DNA of 64,000 bases. It comes from Platynereis dumerilii (Eukaryota; Annelida; Polychaeta; Phyllodocida; Nereididae). The stretch spans positions 51,395,283 to 51,459,282 of the forward strand of contig JAPTHN010000010.1 in assembly GCA_026936325.1 (NCBI GenBank), written 5' to 3'. Both the position numbers and the translations under genes were made by a program. Numbering within the stretch: the first letter of the stretch is position 1; each line of letters opens with the position of its first letter. Of this stretch, positions 12,490 to 22,842 are shown piece by piece. The notes beneath the pieces are model-generated. The model was given only the letters and a program-made list of their open reading frames with translations, did no database searches and had not been told where the DNA came from.

Positions 12490-12724
12490 ATACGGCATGT
12501 TATAGAGGGCAACCTGAAAATTTATTAACACGAGGAAATTCATGGTGACCGAGGGCGCAGCCAGAGTTCAATATGAATTTACGAGTGCAAATAAATTTTC
12601 ATATTGCAAGATAAAAATTGCTGTATTTGTTTTATTACATGACCACTATGCTTCCAATATTATGTTCCATTCTATAACAGCAGAAAGTGACATAGTGATT
12701 TTTGGCGGAATAAACCTATCAAAT

Positions 12725-13460
12725 CAAAGAAAAAGTTTTTTTTGGGGGGAAAAATATAATTGATCGGCAAAAGTATTTGGGACAAAACTGTCACAAAAGG
12801 CGGGAAAATTTGCTAAAAAATCTTTGGGGGAAAGAATTATTTTGGGGGAAAAAAATTAAATATATTTAAATGGAAAAAAAATTCAATAAAAAAAGTTGTG
12901 AAAAGAAAAAACTTTTAAGGGCTATTCCATTTAAAAACCTGGGAGGGGGGTGGTCAGGTTGATTTATTTTTCGTAAGATGGATGTAGGGATTGGCGGAAA
13001 TTCCCTTCAGATGTATGGTAGGAAGCAAAAGAAATCGCTTTAGATATACGGGGGTGCATTATCGCTCCATGAAGGCTTACGTATTGTAATAATAAAATTT
13101 TTATTTGATGCATGTGGGTTGGGTAAAAAATTTGCATTTAATGCATGGGGGCCATTGGGGGGTCGAAAATAATTCACTTTAGATGCATGAGGGGGGTTGT
13201 AAATGTAACCTGACCACCCCACCCCCAGGTTTTTAAATGGAATAGCCCTAAAAAATTTAGTAAAAAAGATCCATTTGGTAAAAAAAATTAAAATAGGTTT
13301 GATAAAAATACAAAAAAAACAAAAATGTAAAAAAACTTTGCAGGAAAAAAATGTCGGAAATAAAAGTTTTGGATAAATGAAAATATTATTTTGGTAAAAA
13401 AAAAGATTGGGAAAAATAAGATTTGCAAAAAAAATGTGGGGAAAAAATGTTTGGGGGAAA
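12725..13460. repeat. Degenerate A/T-run tract with G clusters, around a MITE
   Basis: Long A or T runs broken by short GGGG clusters (for example ttttttttggggggaaaaat) on both sides of the inserted 12919-13248 element. Similar tracts occur at 15640-16010 and 25935-26150. No gene is seen here. Confidence 0.6.
12919..13248. mobile_element. 330-bp MITE, TAA-flanked (PIF/Harbinger-like)
   Basis: The ends GGGCTATTCCATTTAAAA and TTTTAAATGGAATAGCCC are inverted copies, with TAA on both sides (12916-12918, 13249-13251). It is a second and complete copy of the family seen split at 531-2742. It lies in the stretch between the VPS18 stop and the end of the CFAP97D1-like gene. Confidence 0.82.
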
Positions 13461-13735
13461 AATTCATGTTGCACTCTAACCATGTAAGATGAGTTTTTAT
13501 GATATTGTCATGTGACTGATGGCTAATCCATCATCATCGCTCTAGCATAGTGGTCATGTAATAATATATTTTACAGAATAAACAACTTTCAAGCTTTGTA
13601 AACTGTGGTATTATAATATTTTTCATATATAGTTACCTTGTCATTCATGGTAATATTTGTTGATTATGGTCGGCAAAAATGCACATTGTTATTAAATGCT
13701 AGTCATAGAGAGGATGAAATATATGATTGATCATG

Positions 13736-13741
13736 TTTATT
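13736..13741 (-). terminator. Candidate polyadenylation signal of the CFAP97D1-like gene
   Basis: TTTATT on the plus strand is AATAAA on the minus strand, 124 bases past the stop at 13865. The spacing is normal for a short 3' UTR. Confidence 0.5.
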
Positions 13742-13787
13742 GTATATTGTATAAATAATACAAGTGTATATGATGCCAAATAATGTA

Positions 13788-13793
13788 AATAAA
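13788..13793 (+). terminator. Candidate distal VPS18 polyadenylation signal
   Basis: AATAAA on the plus strand, about 1.63 kb after the VPS18 stop. If used, the VPS18 transcript would carry the MITE at 12919-13248 in its 3' UTR and overlap the 3' end of the convergent CFAP97D1-like transcript. Confidence 0.3.
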
Positions 13794-13864
13794 GCCAAAT
13801 AATATGATTCATGCTCCTTCATACTTTGTAAGTAAATCTTATTTGATAAAGAGTCTTTTTTTTT

Positions 13865-16800
13865 TTAATAATGCAGATCTCGTGGGTATTTCGTGATGTT
13901 GGCCATATATTTGCAAGTTGCCTGAAAAACGAAAGAAAGATTGTATGCTTTCATATTGACCAAATTTCTGATGAAGCAGATAGGACAATTTCTATCAGAA
14001 ATGGGTTTAAAACACATGCAATTTCACACAGGCCACAAATAATAGGCAAAATGAAGGTCTACTCATTGATATTCAAGTTTTGAAAAGAAGTGTTGGAAAT
14101 CACAGGTCTTTTAACTTTAAAAGATTGTTGAAATGGCGTCTATCTATATTGGTATAGATCAAAATGATGAAGTGTCTAGAACGGTATTTTACAACCGTTT
14201 ATATATGCTGACTTTTACTTTTTCAATTTCTGTAGGAAGGGTATAAACTTTGAACTGAGGATACAACAAAGTGTTTACAATAATCCAAGGAATAAATTCT
14301 TTGAGCTTACCCTCCATTCGTCCTGCCACTTCTTGTGGTGATAATGAGGCTCCTTGGACAGAAGTCTTTTCAAGATGGCTTGGTTCTCATGAGTGATTCG
14401 CAGCAGTTCCCTCTGTCTCTTGATTTTATTCAAACTGGAAAGAAACAGTGAAATTTAGAATAAAGTTGCAGAAATACATTAATGTAGGTTGAAAAAAAAA
14501 CATGGTCCAGTGGTGAAGACCCTCATCTGTATGTTTTGACGGTCATAGGGCAAAAATTTTCAAATGATGTTCAACAGCATGATTTCTGTAGCAAGCCACT
14601 TGCATGTGACAAAGCCAGGGGGTGTTTTGCAGTGTTGGAGGTCTCGAGGCCAGCCTATTTTTAAAAATTTAAGTTCTAGCTTTTCCAAAAAGAAAATTTG
14701 ACCAAAAGGTGCTTTTAAAAACTCCACTCAAATTATTTCAAATATCATCTAATGGACCTAAAAGGCAAATATGTTCAAAAGAAGTCCGCAGTTGTCTGCT
14801 AAATATGAATGAGAAACATTTTCTCCAGTCACTTGATGTAGTGCATCCAGCTGGTGGCTCTCCCACATTATGAACCTAGGATTATGAAATCCGTCAGATC
14901 CATTGGAAAAGGCACATATGTTTGAAAACCGGGGTAGGCTCACTTGGAGGATGCTGACTCAACTCAGATTCATGTCACTATGCATAGTCATAGTGTTCGC
15001 AAATTTCACACATTTGTGGTCGATATATTGGCCTATAATCCAGCAAACGCATGAAGTCAGAGTTCTAAGGAATCTGTGAGATATTCAAGTTTATTTAAAG
15101 GGTGACTTCTTTTTGTTGAACTGTTTATAAATAACTATTTACCTGTTGCTGACATAATCATTGATGTGGTCCACCCTTCCTTGACTGCGCATCACATGGG
15201 ATATTTTTTCCATCAGGATTCTGTTGTCTCTTTGAATGACGGCTAGTCTCTCCTGTTCATGCTGCAAGTAATATAGAAACGTATAGTCATTGGTTGGTGC
15301 TGAAACCAATATTGAATTTTATTGCCCGAAGCAGTAATCAGGGTGTCTGCAGCATTTTTGAAACCAAATTCCAGATTTTCCACGTTTTTCAAGACCTAAT
15401 GCGTGTAAAATTAATTTTTCACGCTTTTCAAGGCCTAGAATTTGAGAAACCAAATTTCAGGCTTTTCAAGAAAATTTTTTTAGTAACAGTGGTCCAGGCC
15501 GAAGACCGAGACCAAAATTACCTTGCAGGTAAATGAAACTCGATGATGGTCAACTAAAAAACCACTATTTTGTGACCTTCTACACCAAAATTTTCAGATT
15601 AAAAAGTAATTTAAAAACCTTCAGTTAAACACAAAAAACTATCCCCTGGGAAAAATTGTCATAAGTTGACCAAATATTCTTCAAAATTTGCGGAAAACAT
15701 TTTTGAAGAACATTCAATAAAACTAAAAAAAAAAATTTTGGAGAAAAAAGTTTTGCAAATTCTACACTTTTCAGAGACCAAGAACACTTTTTAGACACTA
15801 ATTGGCATGCTAAATTCTTCATTTTTCCCAATTTTTTTTATCCGAATTTTTTCACTCCCAAAAATTTTTTCAAACTTTTTTATTCAGAAAATTGCTTTTA
15901 ACCACAATTAGCACAGGTTTTTTTTTTCTTTCATTTTTTTTACCTGAAGATCTTTTATTCCAATTTTTTTTTTTCTTTCAAATATTAAATTTTCTACCTT
16001 TTTTTTTTCTCTGAACTTTTAAGCAAGCCTAAATATTATGCAATATGTGACCTGCTCCACCAAAATGGGTTCTAAGTCGGCCTGCTATCATATTCAGTTG
16101 TGAAAATTACTTTGTTCTACTGGAATTTGGCTTTAAAATGATGTTTCATTTGTCTTGATATCTCAACCCAATCCAAAGATATGGCACCTCAAACATTGAT
16201 GATACGAAACATTGAACTTTGAGAAAAAGGAATTTGAATTTCCCACCATTACAATAAAAGAACTAGGAAAATCGAGAATGATGCCCAATTTAGATAATTT
16301 AAAAGCAATTTTTGGTTAACATGGTCTTAAATAATCAAAGCAGATTACTTTTGCTAAAACGTGGTACCAACAGCTAAAAATCATCAAAGTTTGCAGGGCC
16401 GGCTCCAGCCAATTATGCACCCTAGGCAGAATCATGCTGATGCGCCCCCCCCCATAGGCATACGGCGCGCGCGATTTTTGGGAGGGCGAGCGACATTTGC
16501 CCGAATTTCAAGATCTAGATTTAATACCATTTCAAATGAAATTGCCAGAAAATCATTAATTTTCAATAGTGATTATTTAATCATCTGCCCTAATTTTTTA
16601 GCCCTTTTGCTTGAATCTTGCTGTTTCCAAAACTTTTGGTGGGCGATTGCCCCCCTGACACCCCCTCCGATACGCCTATACCCCCCCCCCCCTTGGACGG
16701 AAAGCAAGGAGGGGAGGGGGCGCAGAGCAAGGAGAGAGCGAGAGCAAGGAGGGGCGCAAAGTAAGGAGGAGGCGGAGAGCAAGGAGGAGGCAGAGAGCAA

Positions 16801-19800
16801 GGAGGGGGTGCAGAGCAAGGAGGATGGTGCAGAGCAAGAAGGGGGCGCAGAGCAAGTAATGGCGAATAGCAAGAAGGGGGTGCAGAGAAGGGAGGAGGCA
16901 GAGAGCAAGGAGGGGCGCAGAGCAAGGAGGGAGCGCAGAGCAAGGAGGGGTGCAGAGCAGGTAGGGGCGCATAGCAAAACTGTAAAATTAAAAAGTTTGA
17001 GTTAGCTCAAACGATAGAGTGAGATGGTTGCACAATTTGTTTGAGCCATGATAGCTTGTTGTTCTGAGTTATGATAATCTTTATGCTGTTATAACTTACA
17101 AACAACAAGCTATCTTGGCTAAACGGAATTGTGCAACCATCTCACTCAATCAATTAAGCCAACTCAAAATTCAAATTTTACAGTGAAGAAGGGGGCAGAG
17201 CAAGGAGGAGGTGGAGAGCAAGGATGGGGCGCAGAGCAATGAGGGGGGCGCAGAGCAAGAAGGGGCGCAAAAGTAGGGGGCGGAGAGAAAGGAGGGGGCA
17301 CAGAGCAACAAGGAGGGTGCAGAGCAAAGAAGGGGGAGCAGAGCAAGGATGGGGCTCAGAGCAAGGGGGCACATTGCAAGAAGGGGTGCAGAACAAGTAG
17401 GGGCGCATGGCAAGAAGGGGGTGCAGAGCAAGGAGGAGGCGGAGAGCAAGGAGGGGCGCAGAGCAATGTGGGGGCGCAGAGCAAGAAGGGGCGCAGAGCA
17501 AGAAGGGGGCTCAAAGGTAGGGGGTGGAGAGCAAGGAGGTGGCACAAGTAGGGGTGCATAGCAAGGAGGGGCGGAGAGCAAGGAGGGGCGCAGAGCAAGA
17601 AGGGGCGCAGAGCAAGAGGGGCGCAGAACAAGAAGGGGCGCAGGGCAGGGAGGTGTGCAGGGCTGGGAGGGGGCACAGAGCAAGGAGGGGCACATAGCAA
17701 GAAGGGGGCACAGAGAAAGTAGGGGGTGGAGAGCAAGGAGGGGGGCAGAGCAAGGAGGGGGGCAGAGCAAGGAGGGGTCACAGAACAAGGAGTGGTGGAA
17801 TTCGAAAAAAGAAAGGAATTAGATAGAATAACCAGGAAAGTTAAACTTGGCATCACAGTATTTCTGAACTTCACTCAACTGCATGACTTATTGCAAATGT
17901 CCAAGTATTATTAATTTTCTTGAATAAATACTATTTCTCTTGCCTTTCATTTTACTTGTTAACTATGACAAGAAAAGGGAGTGCATGTGGTTACGCGTGT
18001 ACATGCCTCCTTGCTCTGCGCCCCCTCTTTGCTCTGCGCCCTAGGCGACCGCCTAAATGGCCTAATGGTAGAGCCGGCCCTGATTTAAGTGTGACTTTTT
18101 GACACATTTTGCTCATTTCTGCCAATTCTGGAAAATACAGATTGCCTACTTTGAACTTATTTTGGTGGAGCAGGTCACATATGTAGGCCTATGTAGTCCG
18201 CCTGAGCCTGCTTTTTATTACAGTTTGTCTCATCTTGCATGCGAACTGAAATATAGCACTGTTTATATAGGCTGTGAAAAAGCAATGCATGAACTTAAAG
18301 CCATGCAAATAATAAACCCTATTAGAACTAAGTCGTGAGTGGCGCTGCAGTGCATTTTTTGTGACTTCACGACAATTTAGGCCATTGTTTTGGTTGCGTC
18401 AAAAATGTAAACAACTGTGAATGAACTGTCGTCATCAGAAAACCGTCAAAAATCATCGCAAATATGTGATAAAAAATTGCAAAATGGCTATTCTATCCGT
18501 GAGTATGTGTACTGTTACTGTCAGACTTTTAGATTCTGAGCAATCAGGCCAAACACCAGTTCGCATGTTGGATGAGACAAACTGTAAGGGGTGTGCTTTT
18601 AATACAGAAAATATGGATTGTAATGTAAAAATTACCTGCAGTTTACTGAGTTTGCAATGCAGGTGCATGTACTCCTTTGGTGGCTTGTTATCAATCACGG
18701 CCCTGGCTGAAAAAAAACATAAAACGGCCCTGCCGCTGTCAGGCCCGTAACAGTGAAATAAATAAATTCCTGCGGAGGAAAACTCCAAGCTCCCCCCCCC
18801 TGGAATTTAGATGGTCGCCCCTAACTTGCTGTGTTAGAATCCATGCTGTGACGTCACACACAATCACATTATGACGTCATTATTGTCTGCTGTGATGTCA
18901 CAGATAAACATGATAAACTCCTCAACACACAAGAGGCTGATACTCCATTCATTCAATTTCAAACACGCACAAAGCCAAATTTTGTTTAAAACCATGGAAA
19001 TAGTAATTTTTTCCTTACATTATTATATATAATAAATAGGCATAATCCTGATATAGGCCCCTCTGGGGCAGCAAATTTTTTTTACTGTTCATTTTGTGTC
19101 TGGAAACTCCACTAAATTCCAATCTTGTGTTATTATATTAAATCAAATTAAATTATCTTATTTAGGTCAGTTTTGTCAAAATACAACACTAACTGCAAAG
19201 GTAATATCAGCTGTTATCAACCAGACCCTGCGCTCCCCGTAAGACATAAGCATATATATATACTTAGTCAATAATAAAGGGCATATCAATTACGCCCTTT
19301 ATTATTTTCTATGCATGCTGAATACATTATACATGAAAAAAGCAAGACAATGGCAGAATAATTTAGAAAGAGCCCCATATAATACTCCTGAAATAGGCCC
19401 CTATTCTCATTTTATGGACCTATTATTCCAGTAATTAATTCTCTAGAACAGTAGTAAAATAATAAAGGGCATATCAACTATGCCCTTTATAGTTGCCTAT
19501 GTAGAACACATGGAACATGGAATGGACAACAGGGCCCTATTTCAGGAGTATATATTTATATAGTGCTAGTAAGTAGGACCTTATTCTTCAAATAATGTGT
19601 TAACTTCCTATGTTATCTCTGCCCCCAAAGTATTTTTTTCGCCCTTTTAAGATTGTAGGATATAGGAAAAAAGCATAATATTTTAGCAAAAAACCCCTTT
19701 ATATTACTCCTGAAATAGGCCCCTATTCCAATAGAAAGTACCCATCATATCTATGCCCTTTATTTGTAATGCAGCTAAATTTCATAAATATAATTGGGAT

Positions 19801-22732
19801 AGGGGCCTATATCAGGAGTATATATATACTCCTGAAATAGGCCCCTATATTTATATAGTGCTATAAATAGGCCCCTATCCCTCAAAATGTACGTAAACTT
19901 TGCGTTTCCCCAAAAAAACAACTCCCCATTTTTATCTCTACCCCCAAAGTAATCTTTTCGCCCTTTTAAGATTGTAGGATATAGGAAAAAAGCATAATAT
20001 TTTAGCAAAAAATCCCTATATATTACTCCTGAAATAGGCCCCTATTCCAATAGAAAGTACCCATCATATCTATGCCCTTTATTATTTGTAATGCAGCTAA
20101 ATGTCATAAATATAATTGGGATAGGGGCCTATATCAGGAGTATATATATACTCCTGAAATAGGCCCCTATATTTATATAGTGCTATAAATAGGCCCATAT
20201 TCCTCAAAATGTACGTAAACTTTGCGTCTCCCCAAAAAAACAACTCCCCATTTTTATCTCTACCCCCAAAGTATTCTTTTCGCCCTTTTAAGATTGTAGG
20301 ATATAGGAAAAAAGCATAATATTTTAGCAAAAAATCCCTATATATTACTCCTGAAATAGGCCCCTATTCCAATAGAAAGTACCCATCATATCTATGCCCT
20401 TTATTATTTGTAATGCAGCTAAATGTCATAAATATAATTGGGATAGGGGCCTATATCAGGAGTATATATATACTCCTGAAATAGGCCCCTATATTCATAT
20501 AGTGCTATAAATAGGCCCCTATTCCTCAAAATGTACGTAAACTTTGCGTTTCCCAAAAAAACAACTCCCCATTTTTATCTCTACCCCCAAAGTATTCTTT
20601 TCGCCCTTTTAAGATTGTAGGATATAGGAAAAAAGCATAATATTTTAGCAAAAATTCCCTATATATTACTCCTGAAATAGGCCCCTATTCCGATAGAAGT
20701 ACCCATCATATCTATGCCCTTTATTATTTGTAATGCAGCTAAATGTCATAAATATAATTGGGATAGGGGCCTATATCAGGAGTATATATATACTCCTGAA
20801 ATAGGCCCCTATATTCATATAGTGCTATAAATAGGCCCCTATTCCTCAAAATGTACGTAAACTTTGCGTTTCCCCAAAAAAACAACTCCCCATTTTTATC
20901 TCTACCCCCAAAGTATTCTTTTCGCCCTTTTAAGATTGTAGGATATAGGAAAAAAGCATAATATTTTAGCAAAAATTCCCTATATATTACTCCTGAAATA
21001 GGCCCCTATTCCGATAGAAGTACCCATCATATCTATGCCCTTTATTATTTGTAATGCAGCTAAATGTCATAAATATAATTGGGATAGGGGCCTATATCAG
21101 GAGTATATATATACTCCTGAAATAGGCCCCTATATTTATATAATGCTATAAATAGGCCCCTATTCCTCTAAACGTACGTAAACTTTGCGTTTCCCCAAAA
21201 AAACAACTCCCCATTTTTATCTCTACCCCCAAAGTATTCTTTTCGCCCTTTTAAGATTGTAGGATATAGGAAAAAAGCATAATATTTTAGCAAAAAATCC
21301 CTATATATTACTCCTGAAATAGGCCCCTATTCCAATAGAAAGTACCCATCATATCTATGCCCTTTATTATTTGTAATGCAGCTAAATGTCATAAATATAA
21401 TTGGGATAGGGGCCTATATCAGGAGTATATATATACTCCTGAAATAGGCCCCTATATTCATATAGTGCTATAAATAGGCCCCTATTCCTCAAAATGTACG
21501 TAAACTTTGCGTTTCCCCAAAAAAACAACTCCCCATTTTTATCTCTACCCCCAAAGTATTCTTTTCGCCCTTTTAAGATTGTAGGATATAGGAAAAAAGC
21601 ATAATATTTTAGCAAAAATTCCCTATATATTACTCCTGAAATAGGCCCCTATTCCGATAGAAGTACCCATCATATCTATGCCCTTTATTATTTGTAATGC
21701 AGCTAATTGTCATAAATATAATTGGGATAGGGGCCTATATCAGGAGTATATATATACTCCTGAAATAGGCCCCTATATTTATATAGTGCTATAAATAGGC
21801 CCCTATTCCTCAAAATGTACGTAAACTTTGCGTTTCCCCAAAAAAACAACTCCCCATTTTTATCTCTACCCCCAAAGTATTCTTTTCGCCCTTTTAAGAT
21901 TGTAGGATATAGGAAAAAAGCATAATATTTGAGCAAAAAATCCCTATATATTACTCCTGAAATAGGCCCCTATTCCAATAGAAAGTACCCATCATATCTA
22001 TGCCCTTTATTATTTGTAATGCAGCTAAATGTCATAAATATAATTGGGATAGGGGCCTATATCAGGAGTATATATATACTCCTGAAATAGGCCCCTATAT
22101 TTATATAGTGCTATAAATAGGCCCCTATTCCTCAAAATGTACGTAAACTTTGCGTTTCCCCAAAAAAACAACTCCCCATTTTTATCTCTACCCCCAAAGT
22201 ATTCTTTTCGCCCTTTTAAGATTGTAGGATATAGGAAAAAAGCATAACATTTTAGCAAAAAATCCCTATATATTACTCCTGAAATAGGCCCCTATTCCCA
22301 TGTCATCGGCCTATTATCATTCAAAACAATTATGTCAGACACTCAATTTTGACAATAATAAACCCCATTATATGTATGCCATTTATTATTTTATAAAGAC
22401 AAAATATATGTAATGACATTCACTATGATATATAACTCTTGAAATAGGCCCCTATCAATCATTTTTGGGACATTTATAAGTATATTTGGACCGCTTTATA
22501 AATAGGCCCCAGAGGGGCCTATTTCAGGATTATGCCAATAAATAATCAGGTTATAATTAGACCAATGAATGTTTTGTTTGCAACTTTGTCACCCACAACA
22601 ACAAGAACAACTTTGTCACCCACCTGCTTTGACGTTTTTCCTGTGGAAGTCATACACATTTGTGTCCCATCTCAACTTCAGAAGTTTGTTGTTAGCAGGG
22701 GTAACTGGTTGGTAAGATCTGTGTTTGTTCAT
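13865..22732 (-). CDS. CFAP97D1: CFAP97D1-like sperm axoneme protein, complete, 159 residues
   Basis: Five minus-strand exons close in phase: 22732-22624, 18706-18636, 15261-15143, 14434-14311, 13921-13865 (stop TAA). Lengths 109, 71, 119, 124 and 57 give 159 codons plus stop, close to the usual size of this family (KIAA1430/Hemingway-like, CFAP97D). Visible family blocks: ANNKLLKLRWD (N-terminus), DNKPPKEYMHLH (residues about 43-54), NDYVSNSLNKIKRQRELLRI near 95-114, ENQAILKRLLSKEPHYHHKKW (about 117-137) and KYMANITKYPRDLHY at the end. CFAP97D1 is known from mouse as a sperm flagellar axoneme maintenance protein; the closely related D2 paralog cannot be excluded. Intron 1 (about 3.9 kb) contains the 3.5-kb transposon with its tandem array, and intron 2 contains the nested elements at 16-18 kb. 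The gene is tail-to-tail with VPS18 and head-to-head with CATSPER4. The start was chosen at the first ATG matching the family's N-terminus. Confidence 0.9.
15640..16010. repeat. A-rich then T-rich low-complexity tract
   Basis: It lies within intron 2 of the CFAP97D1-like gene. Runs of 7-12 A or T are broken by short mixed stretches. No coding signal is seen. Confidence 0.6.
16690..16978. repeat. Minisatellite, left block
   Basis: Imperfect copies of a 16-18 bp unit, gcagagcaaggaggggg, on the plus strand. Because it is strongly purine-rich on one strand, it leaves long Leu/Cys/Pro-rich open frames on the other, which are not genes. Confidence 0.9.
16979..17184. mobile_element. Palindromic MITE inside the minisatellite
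   Basis: The ends ACTGTAAAATT and AATTTTACAGT are inverted copies. Pairing continues inside: GTGAGATGGTTGCACAATT faces AATTGTGCAACCATCTCAC, and GATAGCTTGTTGTT faces AACAACAAGCTATC. The 206-bp unit can fold on itself almost entirely and splits the minisatellite in two. Confidence 0.75.
17185..17790. repeat. Minisatellite, right block
   Basis: Continues the gcagagcaaggaggggg repeat with about 35 imperfect copies. It shows variants such as gcacatagcaagaaggggg and higher-order groups. It lies in intron 2 of the CFAP97D1-like gene. Confidence 0.9.
18849..18900. promoter_or_regulatory. Cluster of three CRE-type sites in intron 1
   Basis: TGACGTCA at 18849-18856 and 18872-18879, and TGATGTCA at 18893-18900, spaced 21-23 bp apart (about two helix turns). 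The full palindrome is the binding site of CREB/CREM/ATF proteins. The cluster lies 140 bp from the left end of the 3.5-kb transposon and 143 bp upstream of exon 2 of the CFAP97D1-like gene. Function is inferred only. Confidence 0.5.
19039..22536. mobile_element. 3.5-kb non-autonomous DNA transposon with 8-bp target duplication
   Basis: The ends GGCATAATCCTGATATAGGC (19039) and GCCTATTTCAGGATTATGCC (to 22536) are inverted copies, continuing inward with CCCCTCTGGGGC facing GCCCCAGAGGGG. Exact 8-bp direct repeats AATAAATA lie at 19031-19038 and 22537-22544; they are AT-rich, so some risk of chance remains. An 8-bp duplication suggests a hAT-type element. Most of the interior is the tandem array at 19380-22270. 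It sits wholly in intron 1 of the CFAP97D1-like gene, 88 bp from exon 1. Confidence 0.75.
19380..22270. repeat. Nine tandem copies of a ~321-bp unit
   Basis: The phrase tattactcctgaaataggc recurs at 19702, 20021, 20343, 20664, 20985, 21306, 21628, 21949 and 22271, giving eight units of 319-322 bp that are nearly identical. A ninth, clearly diverged unit starts near 19380. Each unit holds a palindrome of about 50 bp (ataggggcctatatcaggag facing ctcctgaaataggcccctat), resembling the ends of the host transposon. Most copies leave a 77-codon minus-strand open frame, which I read as incidental. Confidence 0.95.
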
Positions 22733-22806
22733 TCTACTGAAAATGAAGAAAAAAAAAAGAAAAAAAAAGTGGCCAAACGAGCCGACGATTTCAAAGAAAT
22801 AAGAAA

Positions 22807-22842
22807 TGACGTCACATAAAATCACGTGATCTGCTGACGTCA
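22807..22842. promoter_or_regulatory. Paired CRE sites with E-box, CFAP97D1-like promoter region
   Basis: Two perfect TGACGTCA palindromes at 22807-22814 and 22835-22842, with CACGTG at 22823-22828 between them. They lie 75-110 bp upstream of the CFAP97D1-like ATG and within the spacer shared with CATSPER4. The following 60 bp are CpG-rich, and at 22893-22906 read GAAAGTGAAAGTGA, an IRF-like repeat. In mammals CREM drives many post-meiotic sperm genes through such sites; use here is inferred. Confidence 0.6.

Larger units (their letters stand above)
16394..18082. mobile_element. hAT-like element (CAGGGCCGG ends) with minisatellite interior
   Basis: The left end CAGGGCCGGCTC (16394) and right end GAGCCGGCCCTG (to 18082) are perfect inverted copies. 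Near the right end the phrase ctctgcgccctaggcg is the apparent seed of the internal minisatellite. Flanking bases do not form an exact duplication, so it is either old or altered. It sits inside the outer element at 16045-18180. Confidence 0.65.
16045..18180. mobile_element. Outer inverted-repeat element, interrupted by a second element
   Basis: ATGTGACCTGCTCCACCAAA at 16045 and its reverse complement ending at 18180 are about 22-bp inverted ends with near-perfect match. Without the element inserted at 16394-18082, about 450 bp would remain, a normal MITE size. A related half-end is visible near 15574-15597. No clear target duplication was found. Confidence 0.65.

Noticed and set aside
13871-14083. 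Plus-strand 70-codon frame after a good acceptor-like tract
   Set aside because: It is antisense to the last exon of the CFAP97D1-like gene and its acceptor, which explain the T run and the conserved look.
16573-17874. Several long minus-strand frames rich in Leu, Cys, Pro and Ala (up to about 205 codons)
   Set aside because: They are translations of the purine-rich gcagagcaaggaggggg minisatellite; several frames are open at once and the amino acid pattern just repeats the unit.
19775-22258. Six near-identical 77-codon minus-strand frames (MLKYYAFFLYPTILKGRK...)
   Set aside because: One per 321-bp repeat unit and lost in at least two units by one-base length changes. Array units look homogenised as DNA, with no sign of coding constraint and no recognised family.
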